Part shown: positions 27,322-36,473 of the stretch, piece by piece
Layout of the letters: every line of letters begins with the position of its first letter
Numbering within the stretch: position 1 is the stretch's first letter
Source: Candidatus Zixiibacteriota bacterium
GTDB lineage: Bacteria > Zixibacteria > MSB-5A5 > GN15 > FEB-12
Length of the DNA: 64,000 nucleotides
Direction of reading: 5' to 3'
Assembly (NCBI GenBank): GCA_040752815.1
Contig: JBFMGC010000005.1
Coordinates: 46,389 to 110,388, forward strand
Made by a program: the position numbers and the translations under genes
The notes under the pieces: generated by a model
The model's database searches: none
Told to the model about the DNA's origin: nothing
What the model saw: the letters and a program-made list of their open reading frames with translations, nothing else

Positions 27322-27621
27322 ATGCCAAAAGTCACCTTCCTGCCCGACCAGGTCGAGGTGCAGGTCGACGAGGGGATATCGGTACTCGACGCTGCCCTCG
27401 ACAATAATATCCCTCTCAATCACAATTGCGGCGGCAACTGCGCCTGCTCCACTTGCCACGTAATTGTCGAGTCGGGGTTTGAGACGCTTAACGCCGTTTC
27501 TGACGACGAAGCGGAGATGCTCGAAGAGGCCGACAATCTGACCGCCCAGTCCCGCCTGGCCTGCCAATGTATCGTGAAGTCCGACCTGGTGGTGCGCATA
27601 CCGCCAGGCCGGGTGATCTAG
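27322..27621 (+). CDS. fdx: 2Fe-2S ferredoxin (adrenodoxin/ISC type)
   Basis: The 99-residue ferredoxin has the four cluster ligands in CGGNCACSTC and LACQC, as in ISC-system ferredoxins, and the DEAEMLEEADN segment of that group. It supplies electrons for Fe-S cluster assembly. The ATG at 27322 gives the usual MPKVTFLP start; the ATG at 27307, overlapping the stop of the preceding gene, would add five residues. It closes the small Fe-S operon. Confidence 0.9.
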   Translation: MPKVTFLPDQVEVQVDEGISVLDAALDNNIPLNHNCGGNCACSTCHVIVESGFETLNAVSDDEAEMLEEADNLTAQSRLACQCIVKSDLVVRIPPGRVI

Positions 27622-27737
27622 CGCCATCCCCGCCAATATCTCCTAAATCGTGGGCGGAAGACCTCCCGGTCTGACCCTTTTAGATCCTTCCTCGATACAC
27701 GGGCAATCGAGGAGAGGCTTTCCCATAAGTTAGAAAA

Positions 27738-27794
27738 GTTGCGGCAGGTTCTTGTCCGGTTGCTTGAGGCGACCGGACCGAGGCCTGCCGCAAC
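27738..27794. repeat. Interspersed hairpin repeat, copy 1
   Basis: Outer arms GTTGCGGCAGG (27738-27748) and CCTGCCGCAAC (27784-27794) pair perfectly, and inner arms GTCCGGT and ACCGGAC pair inside them. The element is preceded by AAGTTAGAAAA. A second copy with the same lead-in and outer arm lies at 51846-51931, so this is a family of mobile or structured intergenic elements. This copy sits between the ferredoxin and pseudopilin genes. Confidence 0.65.
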
Positions 27795-27875
27795 CGCTAC
27801 CTGCACTGGCGAGAAATCGCCCCGTTCTGCCGATAATCACTACGATGGGTCTTTGGCCCTGACAGGCAGGTGCGT

Positions 27876-28634
27876 ATGGCCGATTTCGAATCAAACCGAG
27901 GGTACACCTTGATCGAATTGGTGCTGGTGCTGGTAATCATCGGCGTCCTGGCCACGGTCGGCCTGAGATCCCTTTCCGCGGTGAACCGGACCAGCAGGAT
28001 AGAACAAACTCGCCAGGACCTCGATCGCCTGGCTCACGCCATCGCCGGCAATCCTGAATTGGCCGCCGCAGGCGCACGAACCGATTTTGGCTATGTCGGC
28101 GATGTCGGCGGTCTGCCGCCTGATCTGGACGCGCTCGCGGTCAACCCGGGCGGTTGGTCCACCTGGCAGGGGCCGTATATCGGCGATCAATTCTCCAGTG
28201 GCGGCGCGAGCACAAACTACAAATACGATGCCTGGGGCGGGGCCTTCGTTTACTCCGGCGGCGTGTCTATAACGTCGACCGGCGGAGGCGTCATTCTCAC
28301 GAGGCAACTTGCCGGCTCGGTCGCCGACCTGCTCTACAACCCGGTACGGTTGGTCGTGACCGATATTGACCGCACACCCCCAGGGACGATTTATGACGAT
28401 TCGCTCAGATTCCTCCTGACCGTGCCGAACGGCAGCGGCGAAGTAGCGGTCAGAACGGTTCAACCACAGCCCAGCGGATTCGCGCAATTCGATTCGGTGC
28501 CAATCGGCATCCATCTGCTGAGGCTTGTTTATCTCCCGACCGCCGATACCCTCGCCCGACAGATTGTCGTTACCCCCGGCGCAGTGAGCTATCTCGAAAT
28601 GTCGATGGCCGAAAATCTCTGGACCGGTAGTTGA
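27876..28634 (+). CDS. Pseudopilin-like protein 1 (GspG-type head)
   Basis: This 252-residue protein has a type IV prepilin signal: MADFESNRG, a cleavage glycine, then YTLIELVLVLVIIGVLATV with Glu at +5. The head resembles the T2SS major pseudopilin GspG (DFGYVGDVGGLPPDLDAL, NPGG, WQGPYI, DAWG). A C-terminal beta domain of transthyretin/carboxypeptidase-regulatory type follows, with DDSLRFLLTVP...G. AGGTG precedes the ATG. It is the first of four tandem paralogues with 2-9 base gaps or overlaps. It should be processed by a prepilin peptidase; no secretion ATPase or peptidase is in the window. Confidence 0.85.
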   Translation: MADFESNRGYTLIELVLVLVIIGVLATVGLRSLSAVNRTSRIEQTRQDLDRLAHAIAGNPELAAAGARTDFGYVGDVGGLPPDLDALAVNPGGWSTWQGPYIGDQFSSGGASTNYKYDAWGGAFVYSGGVSITSTGGGVILTRQLAGSVADLLYNPVRLVVTDIDRTPPGTIYDDSLRFLLTVPNGSGEVAVRTVQPQPSGFAQFDSVPIGIHLLRLVYLPTADTLARQIVVTPGAVSYLEMSMAENLWTGS

Positions 28635-28636
28635 AC

Positions 28637-29866
28637 GTGGCAGGCTTCCAGTCAAATAGCGGCTTCAGTCTGATCGAACTGGTGGTCGTGATTGTTGTGA
28701 TCGGCATTCTTGCCGGAGTAGCGATGCAGTCTATGACCGCCTCGGTCGATGACTTGCGCCGGACTAGCACTGAACGAGAAATGGACCTGTTGGCCAAGGC
28801 GATCGTGGGGAATCCATCGCTCACCCAAAATGGCCAGCGCAGCGACTTTGGATATGTTGGCGATATCGGCGCTTTCCCACCTAATCTCGATGCTCTGCGC
28901 ACCAATCCGGGCGGCTACGGAACCTGGGTCGGGCCGTACTTGGCGGCTTCCTACGCGCAAGATGCCACTGGGTTCAAGCTCGACGCCTGGGGTGCGCCTT
29001 ACAGCTACGCGGGCGGCATTACAATCACCTCGACCGGCAGCGGCACGACCCTGACCGAGAAGATAGCTGACGCCACCGGGGATTACTTGTTGAACCGAAT
29101 CAACGGGACGATTCTCGACGCCGCCAACGAGCTGCCGGGCGCAACCTGGGCCGACTCGATTGATATCACGATAACATTCCCCGACGGTACCGGCGGACTG
29201 GCGACCAAAACCTACCATCCGAACGCCGCCGGGCAGTTCACTCTGGATTCGATCCCGGTCGGGCAGCATCCGGTCCGGGCGGTGTTCCAGCCAGAGACCG
29301 ATACCGTCATCCGATATCTAACCGTATTGCCTCGTCACCGGGGAACAGTTGCCTATCGATTCTCTGGTGCATACTTCGGCGGCGCGACGGCCACGGATAC
29401 GCTTACCCTGAGACCGGACGGAGCCGGCTCGCTGACAGCGTTGACCAGCTCGGGCTGCTCCTCCAATTACCAGTGTGTCCAGGAGTCATCGCCGGACGGC
29501 GACGCCAGTATCGTCATTCGTGCCTCGAGTTCCTTCGCCACCGACGTGTATGCGCTTGAAGACCCCGCATTCGGAGCCGGGACGATACAGGAAGTAACAG
29601 TGTATTGCAGGGCCCGGCGGACACAGACCCTTGGCCAGGTAATGCTCGTGGTTTACCTTGGCGGAACCGAGTATCGTGGCAGCACCCAGGATCTGACCGG
29701 TAGCTATGCCATCTACGGCGAATCGTGGGCCACCCGCCCATCGGGAGGCCAGTGGACGTGGACTGACATTACCAACTTGCAGGCCGGTATACGGTTGAGC
29801 GGCCAGAACAGCAATTTCCCCGGCTACTGTACGCAGGTCTGGGTTGAGGTCGTCTACAGCAATTAG
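28637..29866 (+). CDS. Pseudopilin-like protein 2 with extra C-terminal domain
   Basis: This protein of about 409 residues starts at a GTG giving MAGFQSNSG, the same nine-residue leader as its neighbour, then FSLIELVVVIVVIGILAGV. The GspG-like head (DFGYVGDIGAFPPNLDAL, GTWVGPYL, DAWG) and the transthyretin-like domain (LPGATWADSIDITITFPDG) are shared with the other three. Residues about 235-409 add a further beta-rich domain found only here. Its stop is 9 bases before the third paralogue. It could be a capping or adhesive member of the same filament. Confidence 0.83.
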   Translation: MAGFQSNSGFSLIELVVVIVVIGILAGVAMQSMTASVDDLRRTSTEREMDLLAKAIVGNPSLTQNGQRSDFGYVGDIGAFPPNLDALRTNPGGYGTWVGPYLAASYAQDATGFKLDAWGAPYSYAGGITITSTGSGTTLTEKIADATGDYLLNRINGTILDAANELPGATWADSIDITITFPDGTGGLATKTYHPNAAGQFTLDSIPVGQHPVRAVFQPETDTVIRYLTVLPRHRGTVAYRFSGAYFGGATATDTLTLRPDGAGSLTALTSSGCSSNYQCVQESSPDGDASIVIRASSSFATDVYALEDPAFGAGTIQEVTVYCRARRTQTLGQVMLVVYLGGTEYRGSTQDLTGSYAIYGESWATRPSGGQWTWTDITNLQAGIRLSGQNSNFPGYCTQVWVEVVYSN

Positions 29867-29875
29867 GACTTTGTC

Positions 29876-31039
29876 ATGTCCGAGCATAGAGTCACCATAC
29901 GGAGAAGCTCATTTGTCGATCGCGGTTTCACGCTGGTTGAGCTGGTGCTGGTGATCGTGATCATCGGCATCCTGGCAACCACTGTCCTGCGCACCGGCGG
30001 GGCGCTCTTCGAAACCGCCAAAACCGAACAGACGAAACACGAACTTGACGCTTTAGCGCTGGCGATGGTTGGCAACTCGCAACTCGACAACAATGGAGTG
30101 CGGGTCGACTTTGGATACGTGGGCGATATCGGCGCCTTGCCGCCAAATCTCGATGCCCTGTACACCAACCCTGGAGGCTATGCTACCTGGAACGGGCCGT
30201 ACGTCGCTAACCGATTCACTCAGACTGCGGACGATTTCAAGACTGATGCCTGGGGCGTGACCTATAACTACAGTGGCGTCTCGTTGACCTCTACCGGCTC
30301 CGGCAGCAACATCGTGCGACGGGTAGCCAATTCGACAGCCGAGTTATTGCTTAACAGCGTTTCCGGCACAGTCACCGATTTAAGCGGCACGCCGCCCGGA
30401 AGTGTCTATTGTGATTCGGTTGAAGTGCAACTGTTTTACCCCGATGGCGCAGGCGCAGTCACCGGCGTGACTGGTTACCCTGATGCGGGAGGATACTTCG
30501 CGTTTGACTCGCTCCCGATAGGCAATCACCGGATAGCGATTGTCTATACACCGACTGGTGATACGCTTCATCGAATTGTATCAATCGCACCGGGATCATC
30601 TCCCTACAGCGAGTATCATCTGACCTCCGACGTCTGGTATGACACTACCGGCGGGGGCGGAATTATCTTCGTACCGGCCTCGGATACGCTGGTGGCCGAC
30701 TGCCATGGCTTCACATTCTGGATTCTGAACACGAGCGGCGGCCCGGTGGATATCTCATCGCTCACGCTCAGCTACACTGGACTCACCGGATACTACCGGT
30801 ATGTGAAATGGTCCGGTGCTACCGTATTCGATGAGAACAACCCGGCTAATGGAAGTGGCGACCTGGCCCCGTTCACGACAAGCCGCACGATCGCCGACGG
30901 CGAGAGCATTGAAATAATGATAGACGTTTTCAAATCAAATCCGGTCGGCGGTGCAGGTGTCGACGTTGACAACACGGCATTTACAGTCACGCTGTCGGAC
31001 GGCTCCACTTTCGAATTCACTACGGGGAATTGTCCATGA
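29876..31039 (+). CDS. Pseudopilin-like protein 3 with extra C-terminal domain
   Basis: The 387-residue paralogue has a longer leader (17 residues to the cleavage glycine) before FTLVELVLVIVIIGILATT. The head carries DFGYVGDIGALPPNLDAL, ATWNGPYV and DAWG. The transthyretin-like domain is followed by a separate C-terminal beta domain (about 250-387) unlike that of paralogue 2. The gene overlaps the fourth paralogue by ATGA, so their translation is coupled. Confidence 0.83.
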   Translation: MSEHRVTIRRSSFVDRGFTLVELVLVIVIIGILATTVLRTGGALFETAKTEQTKHELDALALAMVGNSQLDNNGVRVDFGYVGDIGALPPNLDALYTNPGGYATWNGPYVANRFTQTADDFKTDAWGVTYNYSGVSLTSTGSGSNIVRRVANSTAELLLNSVSGTVTDLSGTPPGSVYCDSVEVQLFYPDGAGAVTGVTGYPDAGGYFAFDSLPIGNHRIAIVYTPTGDTLHRIVSIAPGSSPYSEYHLTSDVWYDTTGGGGIIFVPASDTLVADCHGFTFWILNTSGGPVDISSLTLSYTGLTGYYRYVKWSGATVFDENNPANGSGDLAPFTTSRTIADGESIEIMIDVFKSNPVGGAGVDVDNTAFTVTLSDGSTFEFTTGNCP

Positions 31040-31773
31040 GACCAATAACATACAACTCACGCGGGTTTACGCTGATCGAGATAATTGTGGTTATTCTGGT
31101 AATCGGGGTGATCGGCACTATTGCCACCTTTAAGATGAACCAGTCGATTCAGACCGCGCAATACGAACAGACCAAGAAGGAACTGGACGAGCTGGCCAGG
31201 GCAATCGTGGGGAACCCCGAGGTGTATTCCGATGGAGCTCGCACCGATTTCGGGTTTGTGGGCGACAACGGCACCCTGCCGCCAAATCTCGATGCCCTCG
31301 TGCAAAATCCGGGAGGCTGGAGCACCTGGGACGGACCGTACATGGCCCTCGGTCTGAACGCAAACGATTTCAAGCAGGATGCCTGGAATGTCGATTACAC
31401 TTACACCGACACGCTTATCCGTTCCACCGGCTCCGGGAACAATATCGATAAGCTGATTGCCGCAACGTCTTCTGCACTGCTGTCCAATGCGGTGTCAGGC
31501 CAGGTAGCCGATGCCGATCATGAACCTCCGGGCGCGTTCTATGTGGACTCGGTTACAGTCGTGCTTACGTACCCCGACGGCTCCGGCAGCCTCATGCAGT
31601 CGTCGCAGCATCCCGACAGCCACGGCCGTTTCAACTACACCGGAGTGCCTATCGGCAACCATACACTGTCGGTGATCCACGAACCGACCGCAGACACGAT
31701 GACCTACCCGGTGGCGGTCTACCCCGCCCGAGGTATCACGCTCGACGTGATCTTCCCTGCGGATCTTTGGTAG
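31036..31773 (+). CDS. Pseudopilin-like protein 4
   Basis: The 245-residue paralogue starts at the ATG overlapping the stop of the third gene. Its leader of ten residues precedes FTLIEIIVVILVIGVIGTI. The head shows DFGFVGDNGTLPPNLDAL, STWDGPYM and DAWN (the usual DAWG glycine is asparagine). The transthyretin-like domain ends at the C-terminus, as in paralogue 1. It converges on the saccharopine-dehydrogenase-like gene with only 6 bases between. Confidence 0.83.
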   Translation: MRPITYNSRGFTLIEIIVVILVIGVIGTIATFKMNQSIQTAQYEQTKKELDELARAIVGNPEVYSDGARTDFGFVGDNGTLPPNLDALVQNPGGWSTWDGPYMALGLNANDFKQDAWNVDYTYTDTLIRSTGSGNNIDKLIAATSSALLSNAVSGQVADADHEPPGAFYVDSVTVVLTYPDGSGSLMQSSQHPDSHGRFNYTGVPIGNHTLSVIHEPTADTMTYPVAVYPARGITLDVIFPADLW

Positions 31774-31779
31774 GTGCAA

Positions 31780-32922
31780 TCAGCTCTCGCGCAGAGCCAT
31801 GTCGATGCCGCGCTTTTTTAGTTGGGCGAAAAACACCGACGGCTTCACTACCACCTCTTGCGGCTTCACGCCGCGCGCAGCGATCTGCCCCGAGGCCGCC
31901 ATGTGGGCGATAATCGCCGCAGGGAAAGCGGTGCAGCGCATCATGGCAGTCAAGCCGGTCTTCGAATCCTGCCGATCGATTATTTCATAAGTCAACGATT
32001 TCGCCTGCCCCGCTTTTTCGCCTTCAATCTGCACCCGCACCAGCACCATATCGAGGTCGTTGAACGACAGCGCCCGCCTGAGCACCTCGCGGAAGACGGC
32101 CCGTGGCTCGACCTGGCGGCCGTCGACATCGATAGCCTTGCGCGAACCCAGGCCCAGCTCGAGCATTGCTCTGAATATCTGGCAGTGGCCGGGGTATCGT
32201 ATAGTCTTGTAGTCGAGAAACTCAATCCGTCCCTCGTACGTCTCCGGCAGCGTGGAGGTGCCGCCCGAAGTATAGAACGCCTCAAGTTCACCGATCCCAT
32301 CGAAATGGAGCTGTTCGATCGCGGTCATCGGATTGACCGTCTTCCGGCGGCCGTCCTCAAGTATGACACACGGCTCCCAGTACTCGTTTATGAGTCCCTC
32401 GACCGAAAAGACGATCTGATAATTGAGCGGCGGACGCGGCACCTGGGGCAGGCCGCCCACACGGATACGTGCCGACTTCACCTTGTCCAGACGCTCGAAA
32501 CCGTCGGCGACCATCAGCGAAACCATACCGGGCGCCAGGCCGCAGTCGGGGATGACGACTACGCCCGCTTTCTCGGCTTCGGCAGTCATGTTCAACTGTG
32601 CGCGGACAACGTCGTTGTTGCCTCCGAGATCGACCAGGTGGCAGCCCGCTTTGATTGCGGCGCGGGTCAGGCCGGGGTTGTGCTGATAGGTGGTGCAGGC
32701 CACCGCCGAATCATACCCGCGAAGCGCCGCCGCTGCCGCGTTCTCATCCCCGGCATCGAGCTTTTGGGCGATCGCCCGGCCGCTGCTGAAACGACGGCTG
32801 ACATCGATAGCCCGCTCGGTGTCGATATCGAAGACCGCGAGCTGATCGATGTCGCTTATTCGGTCCAGATCGTAGAGAGCCGCCTGGCCCATCTGGCCGG
32901 CTCCAATTACTGCCATTTTCAT
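31780..32922 (-). CDS. Saccharopine dehydrogenase-family oxidoreductase
   Basis: The 380-residue protein has an N-terminal Rossmann fold with VIGAGQMGQAALYDL, the LVDLGGNN and CGLAPGM segments typical of the saccharopine/lysine dehydrogenase family, and a C-terminal catalytic part with PGH. Length and motifs are close to bacterial lysine 6-dehydrogenase and related NAD(P)-linked amino-acid enzymes; the exact substrate is uncertain. The ATG at 32922 has AGGAGACA upstream. It stands alone on the minus strand, with a 240-base gap to the next gene. Confidence 0.8.
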   Translation of the reverse strand: MKMAVIGAGQMGQAALYDLDRISDIDQLAVFDIDTERAIDVSRRFSSGRAIAQKLDAGDENAAAAALRGYDSAVACTTYQHNPGLTRAAIKAGCHLVDLGGNNDVVRAQLNMTAEAEKAGVVVIPDCGLAPGMVSLMVADGFERLDKVKSARIRVGGLPQVPRPPLNYQIVFSVEGLINEYWEPCVILEDGRRKTVNPMTAIEQLHFDGIGELEAFYTSGGTSTLPETYEGRIEFLDYKTIRYPGHCQIFRAMLELGLGSRKAIDVDGRQVEPRAVFREVLRRALSFNDLDMVLVRVQIEGEKAGQAKSLTYEIIDRQDSKTGLTAMMRCTAFPAAIIAHMAASGQIAARGVKPQEVVVKPSVFFAQLKKRGIDMALRES

Positions 32923-33080
32923 TTTGGTTCTGTCTCCTGTGTCCTGGTGCCAGACTTCAGTGGGACGCTAAGTTGCACAGTATCCCGCCAAAAAGCAACT
33001 ATGAGTATTCCGTGTTGGCGCACGATGTGTTCACGTGCGTGGCGTACCTCCCGGTGCGCCATGTCCGATCCTTGTTGGGG

Positions 33081-33103
33081 CACGAGGACGTACGCCAACC
33101 ACC
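33081..33103. repeat. 23-base interspersed repeat, copy 1
   Basis: CACGAGGACGTACGCC followed by AACCACC occurs here and again, identical over 23 bases, at 47549-47571. Both copies lie in intergenic regions. A degenerate related stretch is present on the other strand near 53627-53650. No protein frame explains the identity. Confidence 0.6.
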
Positions 33104-33161
33104 GGGTCACTCGGTCCAGCCCCCCACCCGCAAGCGGATGGGCCACCAGACCCGGCTATGG

Positions 33162-35333
33162 CTACAACAGATGATTGAACTTCCGGAGACCCCATTCAAT
33201 GGCAAGCGTCCCGATGAAAACAAGCAGAAGCCAGAGTTTGCCCCACAGTACGATCTCTCGCTCCTCGGTCACAGTGACAGCTCGGGTATCTAGTGCGGAG
33301 ACTGCGTTCACAAAGTCACGGAAGTCATGATAATCTCCTCCGGTTGCGGCGGCTATAGAAGCGAGAGTGGTGGGATCGCCCTGCTGGTCGTACTCTTCGG
33401 CCGTAAATGATTCGACCAAGAGCCGCCCCTGGCTGGTCTTGATAAGCTGGTCTTCGCGCATTAGCTCAGCCTGGTACGTATACTCACCGGGGCGGACGTT
33501 ATCAAACTCGCCCCGCAACTTGCCCTCGTCGGCCTCGAGCAAATCCGTTTCGAGCGCATCCCCGCCACCGGAGGGTGACAGTGTCACCGTGCCGGTTACA
33601 CCCGGTATCGGGCGATATCCCGGGTCGTACGCGTACCCGTCGAAGCGGACCGGCTCGCCGCGACGGTAGACCGCTTGCTCGGGCGCTACCCGGATCGGAT
33701 CGAAATCGTCCTGCACGGTCAGCCAGGTGACGGTACCCTCTACTACTTTTGCGTACGCCTCCCGGTCGCCGCCATAGCTGAGCGTCTCAAACCCCAAGGT
33801 CCACAGAGGAGCGGCGGCAGCAGCCATGATCTTTCCCGGCCCTAGTCGGCGATAGCCGAGGATCGGCAGACCGTCATCGATATCGGCAGTGCCCGATGCG
33901 GTCACAAGGACAATGGCGCCTGGGGCGGTCTGATCGCACGGCACGATCATGCGAAACGGCGGCAGTCCGGCCCATATCTGGCGGATATCGGCGCGGCTGT
34001 CGCCGAGGCGTACGGTAGGGTGAAAGAGTTGCCCTTCGACCGGGGCGCCGTGAAACGGAGTGTAGACGATATCAGCGCGACTTGACGGGTAGAAGGGCAG
34101 CAGTTCCCCGGCGCGGGCGGGCGTTTCTCCGGATGCGAACCTGTGACCCATGAAAACCCAAAGGCCGCCGCCGCGCTCCGCGAGATATGATCTCAGCAGC
34201 TCATGGAGGTTTTCCAGCCGGTTCGGCGTGAGATCGTAGAGGATGACCAAATCGTACCGGTTCAATTCGGTCTGCTGGTCGGGGAATCGCCCGGCCATGT
34301 TGCCTGCCCTTGAGCCGAGCACGACCAGGTTTATCTCGTATCGATCCGACTGGCTCAAGAAGCGATTGAGAAAACCGACCTCGTAATCGGGACTCTCGCA
34401 CGCCAGAAGCACTGCGACTCGACTCTTCAGGACCTTGACGCTAATCGTGCGCGCATTGTTGTGGGTGTCGGTTTCGCCCGTGAGGGGATCGATTTTGACG
34501 TTTAGCAGCACCTGTCCGGGTCGTGTGGGTACGTAGCGAAGCGACACCTCGGCGAGACCGGATTCCTGGTCTATTTGCAACCGGTTGTCGGCCACCACAC
34601 GATTGGAATCGAGCAACTTCGCAGAGACCGGCCCCGGCTGTGCCCCGCTCCATCGGAGCTTGACTTTCAACTCGGTCGGGCAGCCGACAAATGCGATGGC
34701 GTTAAAGTCGACAGCGTCGAGCGCCAGGTCCGCCGAAGCCCCGCTCAATGCCACTCCAACTGCTATGATGGGAGTTTTCAAGCCGGCCGCGACTTCGACC
34801 GGGTGAGGGCCGCTATTGCTGTTGCCGTCGGACAAAAGCAGCCAGTAATCAGCCGGGCGAGCCAGTTCCTGCTGGTTGAGTTCCTGCAGCACGGAGCCGA
34901 GCGCGGTCTGGTTCTGGTCCAGCCCCTCGGGCCGTTCGCCGACGCCCGACGCGAAGTACCGAGGAGTGATTTCGCTCGAGGCCGAAAGAGCGCGTATGGC
35001 ATCGGTGTTGAGCAGCGAATCGACCCGCGCGGCGCGAGTAAGGCCGTTTTCGAGCCTACCCATGCTGGCAGAGCGATCAATCAGAATTGTCGTTCTTCGA
35101 GGGCGCTCGAAATGGCGAGCATATCCGATCACCGGTTCCGAGAGCGCCGCTATCAATGTTAGAACGGCTATCACGCGAATCGCCCCCAGCACGATTCTCA
35201 GTCGAAGTGAGAGCGGGGGGTTAGTTTGCCAGTACAACAGCCCCGTGAGCCCAAGAAGCGCCAGGCCTCCGAGAACGACCCATACCGGCTGTCCGGTGAG
35301 GAAACTAACGCTGATATCTTTCAGGCCGAGCAT
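33162..35333 (-). CDS. Membrane protein with VWA-like domain
   Basis: The 723-residue protein has two N-terminal spans (about 17-33 and 44-64), a von Willebrand A-like domain whose MIDAS is DRSAS near residue 85 with a later LLLSDGNS, a beta domain, a glutamine-amidotransferase-like segment (LVILYDLTPNRL, ERGGGLWVFMG) and a C-terminal span (about 698-716). This BatA-like architecture with a GATase-like insert is common and uncharacterised in FCB and planctomycete genomes; metal-ion-dependent protein binding at the inner membrane is expected. It is the last gene of the long minus-strand run. Confidence 0.8.
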   Translation of the reverse strand: MLGLKDISVSFLTGQPVWVVLGGLALLGLTGLLYWQTNPPLSLRLRIVLGAIRVIAVLTLIAALSEPVIGYARHFERPRRTTILIDRSASMGRLENGLTRAARVDSLLNTDAIRALSASSEITPRYFASGVGERPEGLDQNQTALGSVLQELNQQELARPADYWLLLSDGNSNSGPHPVEVAAGLKTPIIAVGVALSGASADLALDAVDFNAIAFVGCPTELKVKLRWSGAQPGPVSAKLLDSNRVVADNRLQIDQESGLAEVSLRYVPTRPGQVLLNVKIDPLTGETDTHNNARTISVKVLKSRVAVLLACESPDYEVGFLNRFLSQSDRYEINLVVLGSRAGNMAGRFPDQQTELNRYDLVILYDLTPNRLENLHELLRSYLAERGGGLWVFMGHRFASGETPARAGELLPFYPSSRADIVYTPFHGAPVEGQLFHPTVRLGDSRADIRQIWAGLPPFRMIVPCDQTAPGAIVLVTASGTADIDDGLPILGYRRLGPGKIMAAAAAPLWTLGFETLSYGGDREAYAKVVEGTVTWLTVQDDFDPIRVAPEQAVYRRGEPVRFDGYAYDPGYRPIPGVTGTVTLSPSGGGDALETDLLEADEGKLRGEFDNVRPGEYTYQAELMREDQLIKTSQGRLLVESFTAEEYDQQGDPTTLASIAAATGGDYHDFRDFVNAVSALDTRAVTVTEEREIVLWGKLWLLLVFIGTLAIEWGLRKFNHLL

Positions 35334-35429
35334 GGTGTGCTGATTATACAGTATGACAGGGCTGTCGAGCGAAACAAAACTGACTCTCCCACCCCTGCGA
35401 AAAACCGAAATTCCGCGGAGGCAGCGGGT

Positions 35430-36419
35430 TCAAGAAGCCCGTGCGACGGCGTACCGTACCATATTGGCCAGGGAGTCATAGTAGACAGAGCGTCCCACAT
35501 GCGCGATAGACTCAATCGCCTGTTCGCTCAGATCGAAGGCCCGGCGCGAAGCATAGTCGAGGCCGCCGCACTCCTGCACGAAAGCAAAAACTCTGTCGAA
35601 GGAATCCTCGTCCTCGCCGCTTTTGAGTATCCCCACGATTTCCCGTCGTGACGCCTCGCCCACGGTTTTGAGGGAGTAGATAAGCGGCAACGTGACATGA
35701 CCGTTGAGAACATCGATCCCCGGTTCTTTGCCGGTGATCGCCGGGTCGCCGACAAAATCGAGCAAATCGTCGGCTACCTGGAAGGCGGTGCCGATTCTCT
35801 CGCCGAAATCGGAAAAGCACCGTTGCTCCGCCGCGTCCTGGCCCGCCAGGATAGGTCCGGTGGCACAGGAGACGGCAAACAGCGAGGCAGTTTTGTCGGC
35901 AATGATGTCGAAATACTCTTCCTCGGACAGGCTGTAATTCCGGGTCTCTTCAATCTGCCTTAACTCTCCGACTGAAAGCCTCTCGGTCGCGCGAGATATC
36001 GCGCTTATGAGCTCCATAGAACCGGTGCCGACCATAATGCGAAAAGCCTTGGCGAAAATATAATCACCCATCAGCACCGAAATCAGATTCTTCCACTTGT
36101 GATTGACCGTCTCCTGGCCGCGCCGCATCTCCGACTCGTCGACTACGTCGTCATGAAGCAACGTGGCGGTGTGGATCAATTCAATTGACAGCGACGCGTC
36201 AATGGCCCGGTCTGAAAAATAGTTGGCGGCTCTCGACGACAGAAACAGGAATGCCGGGCGAATCCGCTTACCCTTGGTTCTCAGCAGGTGCCGCGCGATT
36301 GAGGAGATAAGGGGAGTGTCGCCGCGCAAGTAATCGTGAAGGCGGGAGTCGAAAGCTTCAAGATCGGGGCGGACCGGTTCCGTGTATTCAACCAAGCGAT
36401 CGGAATCAAGTCTGGTCAT
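35430..36419 (-). CDS. Polyprenyl diphosphate synthase (IspB-like)
   Basis: The 329-residue trans-prenyltransferase has the first aspartate-rich motif LLHDDVVDE with the downstream RR of MRRGQ, and the second motif VADDLLDFVGD, along with GKRIRP near the N-terminus. Residues before the first motif are small (TAT), which usually permits a long product such as C35-C45 for quinones. It is in the run with guaA and the lipid A genes, 54 bases downstream of the hydrolase gene. Confidence 0.92.
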   Translation of the reverse strand: MTRLDSDRLVEYTEPVRPDLEAFDSRLHDYLRGDTPLISSIARHLLRTKGKRIRPAFLFLSSRAANYFSDRAIDASLSIELIHTATLLHDDVVDESEMRRGQETVNHKWKNLISVLMGDYIFAKAFRIMVGTGSMELISAISRATERLSVGELRQIEETRNYSLSEEEYFDIIADKTASLFAVSCATGPILAGQDAAEQRCFSDFGERIGTAFQVADDLLDFVGDPAITGKEPGIDVLNGHVTLPLIYSLKTVGEASRREIVGILKSGEDEDSFDRVFAFVQECGGLDYASRRAFDLSEQAIESIAHVGRSVYYDSLANMVRYAVARAS

Positions 36420-36473
36420 AGGTCGAGTTTTCTCCGCTGCGCCCGCCCATTAAAACGCTCCCGCTTGCTCGTG

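Noticed and set aside
32975-33004. Resemblance of the sequence before CAACTATGAG to the region just before the M14 carboxypeptidase start at 47654
   Set aside because: The similarity is short and gapped, and the nearby 23-base repeat is on the other side in the two places, so it does not show a duplicated gene start.
31822-33174. 450-codon plus-strand frame opposite the saccharopine-dehydrogenase-like gene
   Set aside because: Its sequence is low in recognisable structure, and the minus strand carries a complete, motif-bearing enzyme.
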